Positions 45,684 through 58,020 are shown, numbered from the stretch's first letter. The stretch is DNA of 64,000 nucleotides from Pilatotrama ljubarskyi (GCA_022385805.1 MU277707.1:222326-286325); one strand, 5' to 3'. Notes: generated from the sequence alone by a model not told the origin. Numbers and translations are program-made.

Positions 45684-46220
45684 ATGAACTACGAGGAGTG
45701 TGCACACGGCCACTCGGAGTCATCCCGTCCTTCGTGTGAGGTGCAGTCATGGCCACCTCAATGCGCTCTCTGCGATGGCTTCGATCTCTTCAGCGAGTCC
45801 ATCCGCCTCTTCTTCGCACCAACAGTCGACTCGGACAACCTCTTCGTGTGCTGTATATGCCCTTCACCTCCTCCCTCTATGTCAACTTCATTGAAAGATG
45901 AAATCGACTCCCTTCCGCTCATCCTTAACCTCACTGGAACAATTGCGACAGAGGAGTGCTTCATTACTGTTTCTGGCAACCCACGGAAAGCTCGCCCAGA
46001 CCACGTCCAAGACCAACCGGTTGCATCATGCTGGCTTCAGCCACTGTCTGCTGACCCTGAATTCCGGTCGCACTGGAGCCAGGTTACGTCGGCTATCGCA
46101 CGTGTCGCTTCCACTGCCCCTGTACCGCTCAATACATCCCGGATCATACGCACAACATCGGATGGCAGCAGCGCGCAGCTTCGTGTGCGATTCGCACCGG
46201 AGAGCGGACATTCAGTATAG
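45684..46220 (+). CDS. hypothetical protein, single open frame
   Basis: ATG 45,684 (MNYEECAHGHSESS) opens a 178-residue frame. It contains two CxxC-type pairs near the start (CALC..., CCIC), a mixed middle and no transmembrane segment. No homologue is recognised. It precedes the transposase pseudogene by 600 bp and could be a relic exon. Confidence 0.3.
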   Translation: MNYEECAHGHSESSRPSCEVQSWPPQCALCDGFDLFSESIRLFFAPTVDSDNLFVCCICPSPPPSMSTSLKDEIDSLPLILNLTGTIATEECFITVSGNPRKARPDHVQDQPVASCWLQPLSADPEFRSHWSQVTSAIARVASTAPVPLNTSRIIRTTSDGSSAQLRVRFAPESGHSV

Positions 46221-46821
46221 TGGTCACTTACTGAGTATACACGACATACTCAATCCACCTCCTCAGCTCAGGAATACACTCCCATTCTATGATAAGAGAA
46301 CTAGAATCCGTTGTGTACCCAAGTCCATCGGGGAGGTACCGTTTGGGAGACCGCTGCAGGCCGCATTCATCCTGGAGTACGTTCGTGAGAATGAGCAGTC
46401 ATTCTTATTTGCAGATCTTGTATCCTTAACTGACATATACTAATGTTAACCTCTTTCGGGTGCTGCCCTTGCCGTGTTGTTCATACTTGCTCAGAGGTCT
46501 GGTCCATCACTTTGCAATGTACAATACTTCGCCGTGCCTGTATTAGCGAGGTGTGCGTGCATTTCGTAATTGAGCTTCGTTGTTCGGAACACAGTCGTGT
46601 AGGCTACCATGACCTCGCATGCGTCCACAAACCATGGCAATAAGCCAATATTGGCATTGTTACGCCACACCGCGAACACACGTCGAAACACTGACTTAAA
46701 ACGGGTCAGCGCAAGTTACCATTTCAAGCTTAAGATACAAACACGGCCAGCGAGACGTGTGCCGTGCACCTCTCCTCGAACCTGCCATCCACCCTATCTG
46801 CTACCTGCCGCCCTGCCCTCG
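46221..46821. other. intergenic, no gene recognised
   Basis: No feature supported; 5' flank of the transposase pseudogene. Confidence 0.4.
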
Positions 46822-49800
46822 ATGGTGACCTTTGAGCCAGAACACATCCTAGCCATTGCAAAGTTACTGCAACCCGGAGGTAAGACTGAGGTCAAGAAGT
46901 TCGAACAGAAATGGAGGGATAGTGTGCATACCTAATCTTCCGAGCTGGCAGCACACCGTTGAGATGCCGCAGGACAGGTTGAGCGACGTTGGAAGTCTTG
47001 GATGAAACGGCGCCCGACGCAGTCACAATATATCCCACAGCTCGAGTGGGAGTCGCATGTTATCAAATATGTTGATTGGGTCTATGGGCTGGCGACGGCG
47101 AAGGGAGAAGGTACACCCCTGAAGCTGGAAACCCCATTCCTCGGCCCTCGTTTTGTCTCGCCGAGTTACCTACAGGAGTATCGACGCAGTGGCAAACCTG
47201 ATGTACTCCCAGAGACTGCATATATGAAGGCACTCACAGTCGTGCATCCCCTATACTTCGAAGGACTTCTCAAGTGCCCATGCTGCGACACTGTCTGCAC
47301 CTGGACGAACCCTAGGGCAGTCTACTGGAGTGGGTGGACAACAACAGGTCACTGGAAGATCCACGGCCTGGAGCGCGAGGAGACGGCGATCGGATACCAG
47401 CTGCGCTGCACACAGTGTGGGAAGGACGACCCGGAGGATGGAGGTACCAGCAGGGGCAGTGATGGGTCAGGCACGAAGTGTTACAGTACGACCAACTACC
47501 TGTTCTGGGAGCGCTGCAAACACTGGAGGATCCCTCGTGAGTATTCCTTGCTATACAGTCCCCAGACGGCTCTGCTTACCTCTGAGATCATATAGCTGGC
47601 ATTCCTTACTTCACAAAGCGCTGCGGCCTCACCCGAGAGCTCTTCAACCTCCTCATCGAGCTCCGCCTCAAGGCAACATCAGCTGGTCTCGCTGAGAACA
47701 TACGACGTGAGTGTAGCCAGCCATACATTGCGGCATGGAGTCATGAAGCAGGACTCACCCTGTAAACTAGAGCTGCACCTGCGTCGATATCATCAGGACA
47801 GGCTCATGTATCTCTCGAGCTTCAAAGCACGGCTCCAGCACAGTGCTGAGACCGTTATGCCGACCTTGACGACACCGCTGCGACCGTTCTCGAAGCCAGA
47901 GGATGCCGGTGGATACTGCAACACCACGATCACTGACGAGATGATCACAGACGTGTACTTGAAGTTTGGCGAGTCTACGTGCAAGGAGGAGTCAAATGAG
48001 CATCTCAGAAGCCTCGCCGGTACGTTGCACATTTTGTTACCGGAAACTAGCGGAAGTTCAATACTAGGATGTCGCCATCGCGGTCCGGGTATTGCAGCAA
48101 TCACGATTTCTATCAATCAGACATTCCGTGCAGCAGGGAAGGCGAAGACAGTGGACTCCTCACACAAGCATGAGAAGCGATGGGGAGGAGGCATTCTGAA
48201 CGCGTTAAACGAGCGTGGGCAGACGCTCGCATAGGTGAGCTCTCACTCTGACAGGCACCGAGTCAGGCCGCCGTGCAGCAGCGCCAGGCTAACTTCTCTC
48301 ATGCCCTTAGCAGCAATTCTGCCAAACGCAATCCAATAATGAAATCCAGGAGTTCCTGCAAGGCCTGAAGAACCGATTCAGCCTGCTTAACGTGCCCGAC
48401 CCTGAAGTTGTTGTCGCCGACAACTGCTGCCATGTCCGCAAGGCAATCAAGAATGTATTCCCGGATACACATGTTGGCCTGGATGTCTGGCACATGCTAA
48501 TGCGGTACGTCCCTCGCTCCGCATGCTAGCCATAGCCATGATGTTGACCTCTCATGTCAGCTACAATGCATGCATCCTTGGCAGCTCCAGTAACCATGCA
48601 CGAGGAGAGATCACCGACGACATCGTTAGCGCGATTCTGAAGAGTTGCGCTGACAAGTTCAATCCGGCTGTCTATTGGCCTCACGAAGAGCAAGAGAAGC
48701 AGCTTGATGCTGCATTCCAGAAGTGGGCAGCGAGGGGCGCATGGAGTGCAGCTGCAGCAAAGGTCATTCTGCCCTGACTCGCCTTCCATTTTGTGCTCTT
48801 TGTCTGATGCATCCTGCAGGTACACCAGGAGCAACTCAAGCACGTCAAGAAGGGCTGCCTCACACGCCCTCGAAGCGACATCCCCTCAGACGGCAGCCAC
48901 ATCGAAGGATCACACCGGTCATAGAACGATCTGCAGCGTTTATATCCGAGCGGGCTCGAGATGATGACGACACTCTCCCATGACCACATCTTCTGCCGGA
49001 ACCATCGCATTGACATGGAATCCGATGACCCGTCACCCTTCACCCTGTCAACGTTCGGTTCGCATCATATCCGCCTCGTTGATCATGTTGCACGGGAGTG
49101 GAACACTCTCCAAGCGCAGGCCGACAGCAAGCACGCGCACTTGTTGACGGGAGCCAAAATCCTCCCGACCTTCCAGTCTGTCAACAGCGGCGAGACGTTC
49201 GGGATTGTCCGGTCCCAATTCGCACGCGGCTATCAATACTTCATGGACGTCAAAGAGGAGGAAACAGAGGATTTACTTGACCTCTCAGCACAGTCTCCTC
49301 AGCACGCCCGGCAGCTCTTGGAGAGCATCAACATCGACCCAGCACTTCTTTCCCAGCCTCTCCCGACATCCGCAGTGAGCATCGACGATGATGCATCCAC
49401 GCTGCCCAGTGCATGTTACGATGGCACCACGTGAGAGCGCAAGCGCGTCCCGTCAGCTGTGGACCATGCTCGGGACACAACAGAAGGCTGGCGGGATGTC
49501 TACGAGCAGCGCATCGTCCCACAGGCCCAGAGCGAGCAGGTAAGTCAAATTGCTGTTCTGATAGATGCTGCATGTTCACTGATGGCATTTGTATTCAGGA
49601 TATTCACGCGTCAAGCCGCGTTGTACAGCAGTCGTACTTTGATAGAGCTAGCTCAGTCACGCGCGCCCATGCGCCGGTAGTAGAGACCAGCACCGTGAAA
49701 GCTGTCATCACCGCAGAGGCCGCTGTCAGACCGTCTTCCACAGGTGGGATTTCTTGCGATGTTGCGCACTCTCGCTGACATTTATTTGCCTACAGCGCAG

Positions 49801-51410
49801 GCACTCAGGCTCAGGACATTGATGATGAGATCGTCATCATATCGCACACAAGCATGAGCACTGCTGCGAGTGTGGTACCCCGGGGCATTATGACGAGTGA
49901 GCATCACATCGAGCACGCACCGCACGACACGTGCAGCCCACACTCTGATCAGCACAACGGGCCTGAGAGCGCTCGAGCTATACACAAGCCGGAGACGATG
50001 CCTGCGGTCATCAAAGCAGATGATGCGCTCGATAGCAGCTCCGCAACGCATCAGCTGCCGGCCACTGTCCAGGTAATGATATTGACACCGTCTCCTTCCA
50101 GCATGTGACTCACAAATCCCCTTTGCAGCCCACAAAGAAGCCAGGGACCTCTCCCGGCCAAGGTACACCGTCCTCACTCTCAGTATCTACAAATCAGGTG
50201 ACCTCGATGCGTCGTGACGGGACCATCAAGGAGTATTTCAGCACCTTGAAATAACATGATGCGCCGGGCGCCGTTGTGTCTCAAACCCCCACTGGCTGCC
50301 TCAATCTAAGCCGCAGTGCCGCGATGCTCCCCAAGGTCGAGATCCACAGTCTCACGCTGTCGCAGCGGCTCTTCTCGCTTGTCACTGGTCTGAACCCCGC
50401 GTCGTTCTCTATCGAGGCCGGCGACGAGTTTTTCCTATTCATGGATCTCCGTGCGAAGCATCAGTGGGCGTCGTACGCGATGACCCCGCAAAAGTGGGTC
50501 GAAGCCGCGAGTATATACGACACCAAACTCGAGAAGCTCAGTCGGCAGTATGGAAGATCCAGCTGGACCGTATGGAAGACGCCGCGGGCTCTCATGGACA
50601 AATTAGGTGAGATCGAGGCAATTATACTACGGTGGCTGGCAGCGGGGGATTACAAGGGTACGTCTTGCCAACTGTCGCGAGTTCTCGTCAGACCTGGGTA
50701 TTCCTCTGACTTGATATTTCTCCATATTGCAGCAAAGGGCTCTGGAAGCGAAGATTTCTGGAAGAAGCACTGCCATGCAGTCCCACTTTTGAAGGGCGGG
50801 AGCGATCTCAAGAAGGTCGGTACCCTGTCCGAGCGATTGACGTCGCCAGACAGTGCTGACACCCAGGTCCCTTGCAGCGCAAGCTCAATGCGTGCACACA
50901 ATGCAAGACCATCATGTGGCCCGGTCCGAAGTCCTCAGCGGAGAACCACAAGTGCTCCTACTGTTCCGACGGCGTGCGCATGAATCCGCAGATTAGTAAG
51001 AAGATGCTGGATGGTCAGACGATCACTGTCACCGAGGAGCTTCTGCCGTGGCCGCAGCTGTCCGGCATCTTCGAGAACGGTACGATATTCAACCCGCTCG
51101 CTTTCCTTCACACAGTGGAGCGAATGTACCATCAAATGGTTGCATGTAAGTCCTCCGGTGGCGAATACGCGATGGAGTATCTCGCATTCGCTGAGATGCT
51201 CCACAAGCGCACCATCACGGTCTCGCCGCCGGGGAGCAGTGGCTCAATAAATTCCAGTGAGTCGTCCTCCATCACATCGTCTTTTGGCCCTACTGAGCAA
51301 AGCGACACCGCTAGATGACGGCGGACATCCCTCGACGGCTGCTACAGGCTCTGACAGCAGCCAGGCTACGCTGATCCTATTCCGTCTCTTTGATAGTCTT
51401 ACCCTGGGAC
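46822..51410 (+). pseudogene. large RNase H-fold (DDE-type) transposase-like gene with four in-frame stops
   Basis: Exons join in one frame from ATG 46,822: 46822-46921, 46973-47536, 47596-47706, 47771-48019, then from 48,068 on. An N-terminal zinc region carries CPCC, a tryptophan-rich SGWTTTGHWKIHGLE and a CTQCG pair. A block IPYFTKRCGLTRELFNLLIE follows. The RNase H-like core reads INQTFRAAGKAKTVDSS, WGGGILNALNERGQTLA, then PDPEVVVADNCCHVRKAI. A C-terminal zinc region near 50,890 has ACTQCKTIMWPGP and KCSYC. In-frame stops occur at about 48,232 (TAG at an expected Trp), 48,922 (TAG at an expected Trp), 49,432 (TGA) and 50,252 (TAA); coding sense continues after each. As I recall this family, the first core Asp is expected where Asn (INQT) stands. 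The last exon is interrupted at 51,410 by an insertion and resumes at 58,029. Confidence 0.7.
51403..51410. repeat. left 8-bp target-site duplication (cctgggac)
   Basis: Directly precedes the terminal tagtgatgtg and is repeated exactly at 58,021-58,028. Confidence 0.9.
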
Positions 51411-51848
51411 TAGTGATGTGCTGGGCCCGGCCTGAGGCCATCGAAGCCCCCAAGCCGAGCCCTCAAAGCCCGAGCCGAGCCGGGCCTTGGTGAGCGGCCT
51501 GAAGGGCTTGCAGGCCCGGCTTTCGTTTTGTCAGGCCTGAGCCCGGCCGTGAGGCCGTCCAACAGTTACGGCCTGGTAAGCGCTCATCTAGCGCCCGTTC
51601 GTCGTGAGCCAGTCGACTTTATTCGCTGATTTTTTGCTTTCAAAACACCTAATCTTAGACTTATAGTCAATCACCCACACTCACCCACAGGCCGGGGCTC
51701 AGGCCGAGCCGGGCCCGAGCTGGGCTAGTCTCGTGACCAGACATTCGGAGCGCAAATTGGAGGTGAAAACTCGGGGACAGCTGCGCTCCATAAGGTCTGG
51801 TGGCAAACTCCCCGTGACTCCTGGATCGGTGACTTTGCATGACACCTC
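51411..51848 (+). repeat. left terminal inverted repeat
   Basis: The outer 20 bases and the inner block 51,724-51,848 (gctagtctcgtgaccaga...gacacctc) match the right end. Between them lie GC-rich subterminal motifs (gggcccg, aagcccg) and about 200 bases (51,500-51,700) without counterpart on the right. Confidence 0.85.
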
Positions 51849-51910
51849 ACACTCTGACGCTCACTGCTGCGCTTCGCCCGACATCCCCGAGCTGCTTCGA
51901 CGCACGCGAC

Positions 51911-54566
51911 ATGACAGACTTCTTTGATGAGAACGAGCAACACGAGTTACACGGAGGCTGGGGTTCTCTCTTCGTGGATGTTGACGATGATGACGACCTC
52001 GATTACGTGCCTCAGTCCACCGAGTACGACAGTGACCGTTTGTCAGACGAGTCCGACTGGTATCCCGTACCTCTCGAGGATGAACCGCCTGCCCCACCCA
52101 TTCAGCTCCAGGGAACCCGTGCGATGCGTGAGAGGCTGGGATCAGCAAATAAGCTCAAGCGCGTCCGCAAGATCTTGGAGTTCATGGAATCCCAAGACAT
52201 GAACTTACCCATCTTCCTCAATGCTCTGAGCTGGGGAGATGACGGTTGCACCTCTGACCCCAAGGTTCGCTATGAGCGTACAGCACTCATGGTGAGCGAG
52301 GAGCTCCCTTCCATCCTCGAGCGATGGTATCGGGTCCCACGAGCTACGCATTCACGTTCGCACTATGTCCGTCCTGCAGGGGCGCGACGGGCTCTGGAGG
52401 ACTTCGCCATGCGTTGTGCAGCGGATGTTATAGACCGCGAGCTCAAGTGTACCTCGCACCTCTTCCGATCCCCGAAGGACAGCCTCTCAGAAGCAGCCTT
52501 GACAAGTTTCAGCTTCACAGAGGTTGCTTACAAGTTCCAAGAATCATCTGGTGCTCCCCATACTTGGTCTCTACTCCATGGTGCCATGCAGAGACAGTGC
52601 CGTCGACAGAAGGCCGATGAGCAATCTAAGAACTCCCGAAAGAACCCAAATATGGTAGGTTGTATACATTGGACTCTGATAGCAAGAGAACAATCATAGA
52701 CTAACATAGGTCAGGCTGCTGTTATGCTCTTTAGCCAATTGCAATACATGCGGTCGCGCAACGCTGCTGCTTGGGTGAAGCCTCTCACTGTCTTCTTGAA
52801 GGCCAAAGGAGCATCTGCAAAATCCTTGGACCTCTTGCACACACTCAGGATCACGATGAGCCATAGCTGGGGTATGCGAGCGTATGCGGGGATCTCAGAG
52901 AAGTCCATGGAGGAACTTCAGAAGGTCATACACCTTCTCGCTTGGTGGCTCGCATACGACAATGTGAACTTCGCCTTCCAAGTCTTCGCACAACGACTCG
53001 CAAACCAGTCGCATTTTGATTCCGGCACTTCTGGTTCGGTCTTCATCAAGCCTCACGCACCGCCACCTCTGACCCTCTCGAGTGCCGCCCTGCAAGAGCA
53101 GCGTCACACCGGAAGACAAAACCCGATCACGCTCAACGATATTGTCATGCTTGAAGTCGCCGCTGCACCTCGTATCCATGCCCATATTGTCCACATTGTC
53201 CTCCGCACCCTCCTCGACTGTCCCGAGTTCGACCTCGAAACCTACAGCAACCCTACCCATTCTGCCTTTGCTCCCTCTCCCCCTGTCAGCTGCCTGCCTC
53301 ATGGACCTGAGCACATTACAAAGCAGTATGTGCTAGGTACTGTACACATCGACGAAGCAAGCTACGATGGCACCGACGATCTGATCAAGGAATGGATGCG
53401 TCAGCTAAAGCTCGACAGAATGGATGAACAACAGCGTACCGGGCTCGAACGCGTACTCGTGTGGATTGGCGACCAGCTCACAGTGGATCGTCTCCGAGGC
53501 CTCGCGAACTACCGATGTGAAGATGCAAACGGATACGACCGCTTGGATTGGCTTGTCGTGGTCTTCGGCTGGTTCCATGCCTTGATGGCATTTGCGAACT
53601 CCTTGCACCGTCAGTACTTCGGTTCCACCTCAGGGTGGGGTCTGCGACAGGCGTTCGCCCTGCTGAACCGGAAGGGCCTTCAGAATGTGAAGATCAAAGG
53701 CAACTTCTATCAGCACCTACACGAGGGTATCCTTCATGTTGCCGAGGCTCGCCTGCGCGACTGCTGGCGTAAGGTGGCAGGTGTCGAAGCTCTCTCTGAC
53801 TTGAGAAAGCTTCCACCAGAGCATCTTCAGGCCCTCGCTGAGCGGCTGGTGCACGAGCTCACGTCGAACGATGCTGTCGAGGGCCTAGAAAATGCCATGG
53901 ATGGTCAGAAGGACGACGTTCTGCGGCAGAGCGTCATGTGGAACAGGGACGTACTTTATTACATCCTGCTCCATCGGTCCATGCAGATAGGCGACGTCGG
54001 GATGATGGAGGACTTGCTACCACATCTCTTCTTCCGGTTTGCGGGGGGTGGGAACCACAAGTATGCAGTGGAGATCCTTGAGCTCCTTCAAGGGCTGCAT
54101 CGAGAATGGCCTGCCGAAGTCAAGTCAGTCTTCACATACCATAATCCTGAGTGGCCTCGCCATACTCACTGTATCACGCCGTAGGGATTTTGTACGGCAG
54201 AACTGCTGGCTCGTCAACCTGTCCGGTGCACCAGATGAGTTCCAAGCCATTGACCTTGTCGAAGAACACACTGTGAAGGATGTCAAGGTCACCTACCGCC
54301 CAAAGGGTCCCAATGCTTTCTGGGAACTCATGAAAGCGCGCGCGCCTGCAATTCCGACACTACGGAGCCTTGACGACTACATTTCCAGCGAGTTCCGAAC
54401 AATCTATCAAGGTGTCAGCCATACAGACCCTAGCAAGGAACAGGACGTGCAGCACCTCTACGAATTCTACAGGAAAGCGGGAATTCACGACTATCAGCCC
54501 GGCCGGGACACGATCAATGATGTGAAGGAGGTGGTGAGCAAAGGCGTACAAATCGGGGCATCGTGA
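51911..54566 (+). CDS. DUF6589-family protein, candidate transposase
   Basis: Exons 51911-52654, 52715-54123, 54185-54566 (844 aa, frame consistent). The start is at MTDFFDENE; an in-frame ATG at 51,839 lies within the terminal repeat and is less likely. The N-terminus is acidic (VDVDDDDDLDYVP), followed by a helical region. The diagnostic DUF6589 blocks are ERVLVWIGDQLTVDRLRGL, WLVVVFGWFHALMAFANSLH, the HLHEGILHVAEARLRDCWRK segment, RSMQIGDVGMMEDLLPHLFF, AGGGNHKYAVEILELLQGLH and NAFWELMKARAPAIPTLRSL. The family is abundant in Agaricomycetes and uncharacterised. The WIGDQLT and FHALM motifs contain the kind of Asp/His that an RNase H-like nuclease could use. As the better preserved of two genes in a transposon with a clear target duplication, it is the best transposase candidate. 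This function is inference. Confidence 0.85.
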
Positions 54567-54667
54567 ATCATCCCAAAATGGCTCGCGAGACGTGCTGTGT
54601 ACGTGCGCAGTTCACGTCAATGCTGGCAGGAGGCCACATCTTAGCTGTCCACCACACGACCAGACTC

Positions 54668-57667
54668 CTAGGCAGGTGCACTGCGCCGCTGCCCAGGCGT
54701 CGGAGACTGAGGCATAGGCGGTAACGGTGCAGAGGACTGGGAGCTTGCGGGCGGCGACGGGGTATAGTATCCTATGGGCTGTATGTATGATACCGGTGCC
54801 ATCACGGGGCGCACCCAGTAATACATTCCCATGGCAGCAGGCGATACGGGAAAGGCCGGGGTGTAGGGAGATGTGGAGGAAGAAGTCACCTGTGGGGTAG
54901 GGGACGCGGCGGACAGGGGAGCAGTATGTGGGGAGGGAGTGCTTGAGGTAGGCGGCAAGGATGGCATGCCGACCGTGCCAGTGCTGGTGGGATAGGGGGC
55001 GAGAGAAGTGGCTGACGTCGTAGGGGGTGGTTTGAAGTCGCGTCCGCGTGTTGGCGGTGATGCATCCGAGGCGACAGAGAGGGGCGGCTGAGCTTGTCCG
55101 ACAGCAGTCACAGGGCTGGGCGGGTACGTTGCCGTGGTCGTAGTAGTGGGCGCTGCAGACGGTGCGTTGAGGGCTGCAGAGAGGCCCATTGGGCCCGAGT
55201 AACTTGTGACGGCCTGTGCCCATCGCTTGCGCTGCCGATCGGCTTCGCGTTGAGCAGCTTTCGCTGCAGCGACGGCGGCCTTGCGCTCCTCGGTTTGACA
55301 CTTTTTGGACTCGCAAGCCTCAAGCGTACGCGCGCGACGTCGCGCATCCTCCTCCTTGTCGAGTTGTCGTACGAGCTCCAGGACCTCTTCACCGTGTATG
55401 TCCAGGAAGGGCCAGGGCGGCTTCAGGATTGAGCGCAGGCCCTCGAGTGTCTTGGCACCGTGTCGCTGCGAAGCGATCGTCTGTAGATTATGATCCGGCA
55501 GAATATTAGCAGCCTTGAGCGACGTGTTGGCGTACTTAGCACAATGGGTCTTGAAGCGCCATGCCTTGAGGGCATCCTTGACGTTCTGAAGGTGCTCCTT
55601 CTTGCGTCGCTTAGGTGATAGAGGTAGACGGGCGGCGGCAGAGGCGACAACAGCCGCAGGGATGTTTTCCTGTCCAGGGAAAGTCAACTCTCAATGGCCA
55701 GGCCTACGTACGAGACGGTTGCCGTGCTGTTGATGTGCACTTACATCGTTGCCGTCATCGTCCGCATCTTCGCGGTCACCATCGCAGTCACTGTCGCCAC
55801 CGTCGCCACTGTCGCCACTGTCGCCACTGTTGCCACCGTCGCCCTCATTGGCCGGTGGTTTGTGTGGCGAGTCGTCACGGTCTTGCTCGTTCGCCTGAGC
55901 CATGTATGCGGCATCTCCAGTCACAGTGTTGTCCACAGGGGCCTCAGGAGTCGCTCCAGGAGGCATGGTGGGGCTCGACTGTTCTTGCTGGCATGCAGAG
56001 AGAGAACAGAGGTCGCAGCAAGAGGAGGGTGGCATAATCCCTGAGCGAGCGCAAGGCCACGTCGTCAGTGTTGGAAGAGAAGCTCAGAGGCGCCTTACGT
56101 ACCGCTGGGATCGCGTGGTGGGTTGTCGAAGTAAGCGTCAGCCACAGCCCTCCGGCATCGCTCCGTCTGTATCCAAGCTCGCAGTCCATCCTCTACAGCC
56201 TTCTTGTATTTTGGTTTATCTCTCTGGTTGTCCTCCGTGCTCTCTTCCTCTTCTTGGAACTCGTCATCGGTCTCGTTTCCTCCACCGCCACTATTTGACT
56301 TCCCAGCCACCTCCTGGACAACGGCCGACTGGACGAGCATGATTGCATGTGCCTGAATTGATGGCGAACGACCCGCACGTCCCGCTCGCTGAAGCCATAC
56401 ATTGAGATTACTCGGAACCCCGAACTGAACGACAAGCTCGATATCTGGTACGTCCATTCCCTGCCCATGCTACTCAGCCACCCACTTGCTTCGAGGCCAA
56501 TCTGTCCCACTCACCATTGCCGCTGCTTCGGTCGCCACGAGGACACGCAGCTCCCCTTTGCGAAAGGCCTCCCACTCATCTGCTTTCGACAGCTCCGTAC
56601 GCATGGCATGCAAATATCCGATGTGTCTCTGTAGCCCATCGGTGGCTGCTGTTCGTAGCTGGTGAGATGCTGCGTGGGCCTTGTGAATATCATTGACGAA
56701 GACGATGGTGCGCGGCAGGTCTTCCTTCCGCTGAGCGCCGCGCACGATGAACTCTAAAGTGGTGTAGTCACTTGCAGACCCCATAAATCTCATTTCTTGC
56801 TTGATATTAGGTCTATCGTTCCCTAGGTTCAGATGGAACGAACGTGACGCTCGTATGCACAACTGCGACCGGACTTCTGCGAGTGCCAGTGGAGTCAGTG
56901 TTGCAGATGTCGCAAGGACCGGGACGTGAGTGGGAACAAAGGAGTGCAGCTTGTCGAGCTTCTTGTAGTGTGTACGAAAGTCGTCTCCCCACTGGGTGAT
57001 ACAGTGCGCCTCGTTGATAATGAAGGCACCGATGCGAGACGCGAACGCGGGTGACGACATGAGCTTGCGCCCCTCTGGGTGCTCCGTCATTTCTGGAGAG
57101 GTTAATACCATTATATATTTGCCGCCTTCGATCCCCAGCCACCACCACCATGAACCTGAGACTGTACAGCCAACCAGTGGACATACCTTCAACAAATCAC
57201 AGGAGTAAGTTTGTCCATTCAAAACTGCAGCACTGACTTGCATAGTGCCGAACCGAGCTGCCTTCACCAGTGGTCGCCGTGCTGAGCCTGCTGTCACACC
57301 CTTGCAGGAATTGAACAGGCCTTACTTGATCACTCTCTAAAGCATCCAAGGGAGAGATTATGAAGTATACTTTCTTGGAGTCCACAAAACTAGGCATCAC
57401 AAAGGGCATTGTCTTTTCAGACCCCGTCCCTGCGATTACCGTGCAGTCCACCCCAAACAGAAGTGCTTCCGCGACGTCCACCTGCCACCCATACAGCGAC
57501 TTCCCTCCAGTCCGCTCACGGAATTGTTGGGTGATCTTGTTGCGCGTCGCCGTCGAGTCGTAGTTGCGCGTTCTCTGAGCAGCGTCTCGCGCACCTTGCA
57601 GGACTCGGTACGAGTGCGCGCGTTCCTCTTCATGCAAGTAGAACGGTCTTGAGCTAAATTCGGTCAT
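54668..57667 (-). CDS. RecQ-like SF2 helicase with altered Walker A and B
   Basis: Exons 57667-57326, 57261-56515, 56460-56103, 56040-55745, 55669-54668 (914 aa, no stop or shift). Motif I reads IAGTGSEKT where GxGKT is expected. Motif II reads IINEAHCITQWGDD in place of DEAH. Motif III SATLTP, motif V VLVATEAAAM joined to GMDVPDIE, and motif VI LQRAGRAGR are intact. A CCDLC zinc-type cluster follows (about 56,015), then an acidic repeat tract (GDSGDSGDGG) and a helical domain (LKAWRFKTHCAKYANTSLKA, ILPDHNLQTIAS). A Pro/Ser/Thr-rich tail ends at 54,668. Start ATG 57,667 lies just inside the right terminal repeat. It is convergent with the DUF6589 gene (102 bp between stops). An unwinding role in transposition is inferred. 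ATPase activity of this copy is doubtful. Family membership is firm. Confidence 0.82.
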
Positions 57668-57783
57668 TGCTTGTTCGTTTGATATGGGAAAGCTAGACCG
57701 AGGGCGTGGAAGCTCGTGAGGGCGTGTACAAGTGGCAGTGCGAAGAAGTCGTTCGGGCACCTCGGAGACGGACTCCGGGATGA

Positions 57784-58020
57784 GAGGTGTCACGCAAAGT
57801 CACCAATCTAGGAGTCACGGGGGGTTTGCCACCAGACATTACGGAGCGCGGCTGTCCCTGAGTTTTCACCTCCGATTCGCGCTCCGAACATCTGGTCACG
57901 AGACTAGAGCCGGGCTTGAGCCGTCAATGGAGGCCCGGCCCGAGTTTCTTTTGAGCCTGAGCCCTCAAAGCCGGGCCCGGGCCGGGTCTTTCAGGCTGAG
58001 CCGGGCCCGGCACATCACTA
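57784..58020 (-). repeat. right terminal inverted repeat
   Basis: Reverse complement matches the left end: outer tagtgatgtg(c/t)...gggcccgg and the inner block from the ctagtctcgtgaccaga motif to gacacctc, with scattered mismatches. The start of the helicase gene lies just inside it. Confidence 0.88.

Larger units (their letters stand above)
51411..58020. mobile_element. 6,610-bp hAT-like element with DUF6589 and RecQ-like genes
   Basis: Ends are tagtgatgtgctgggcccgg on the left and the complement of tagtgatgtgccgggcccgg on the right, flanked by the perfect 8-bp duplication cctgggac. YAGNG-type ends plus 8-bp duplications are characteristic of hAT elements. P and Zisupton-type elements can also give 8 bp. 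Long terminal repeats follow (left 438 bp, right 237 bp), with an inner block conserved on both sides. Between them are two convergent, frame-intact genes. No hAT-type C-terminal dimerisation domain was recognised in either. Confidence 0.9.

Noticed and set aside
46822..51410. Assignment of the decayed transposase to the KDZ families
   Set aside because: The RNase H-like core is visible but I could not recognise KDZ-specific motifs.
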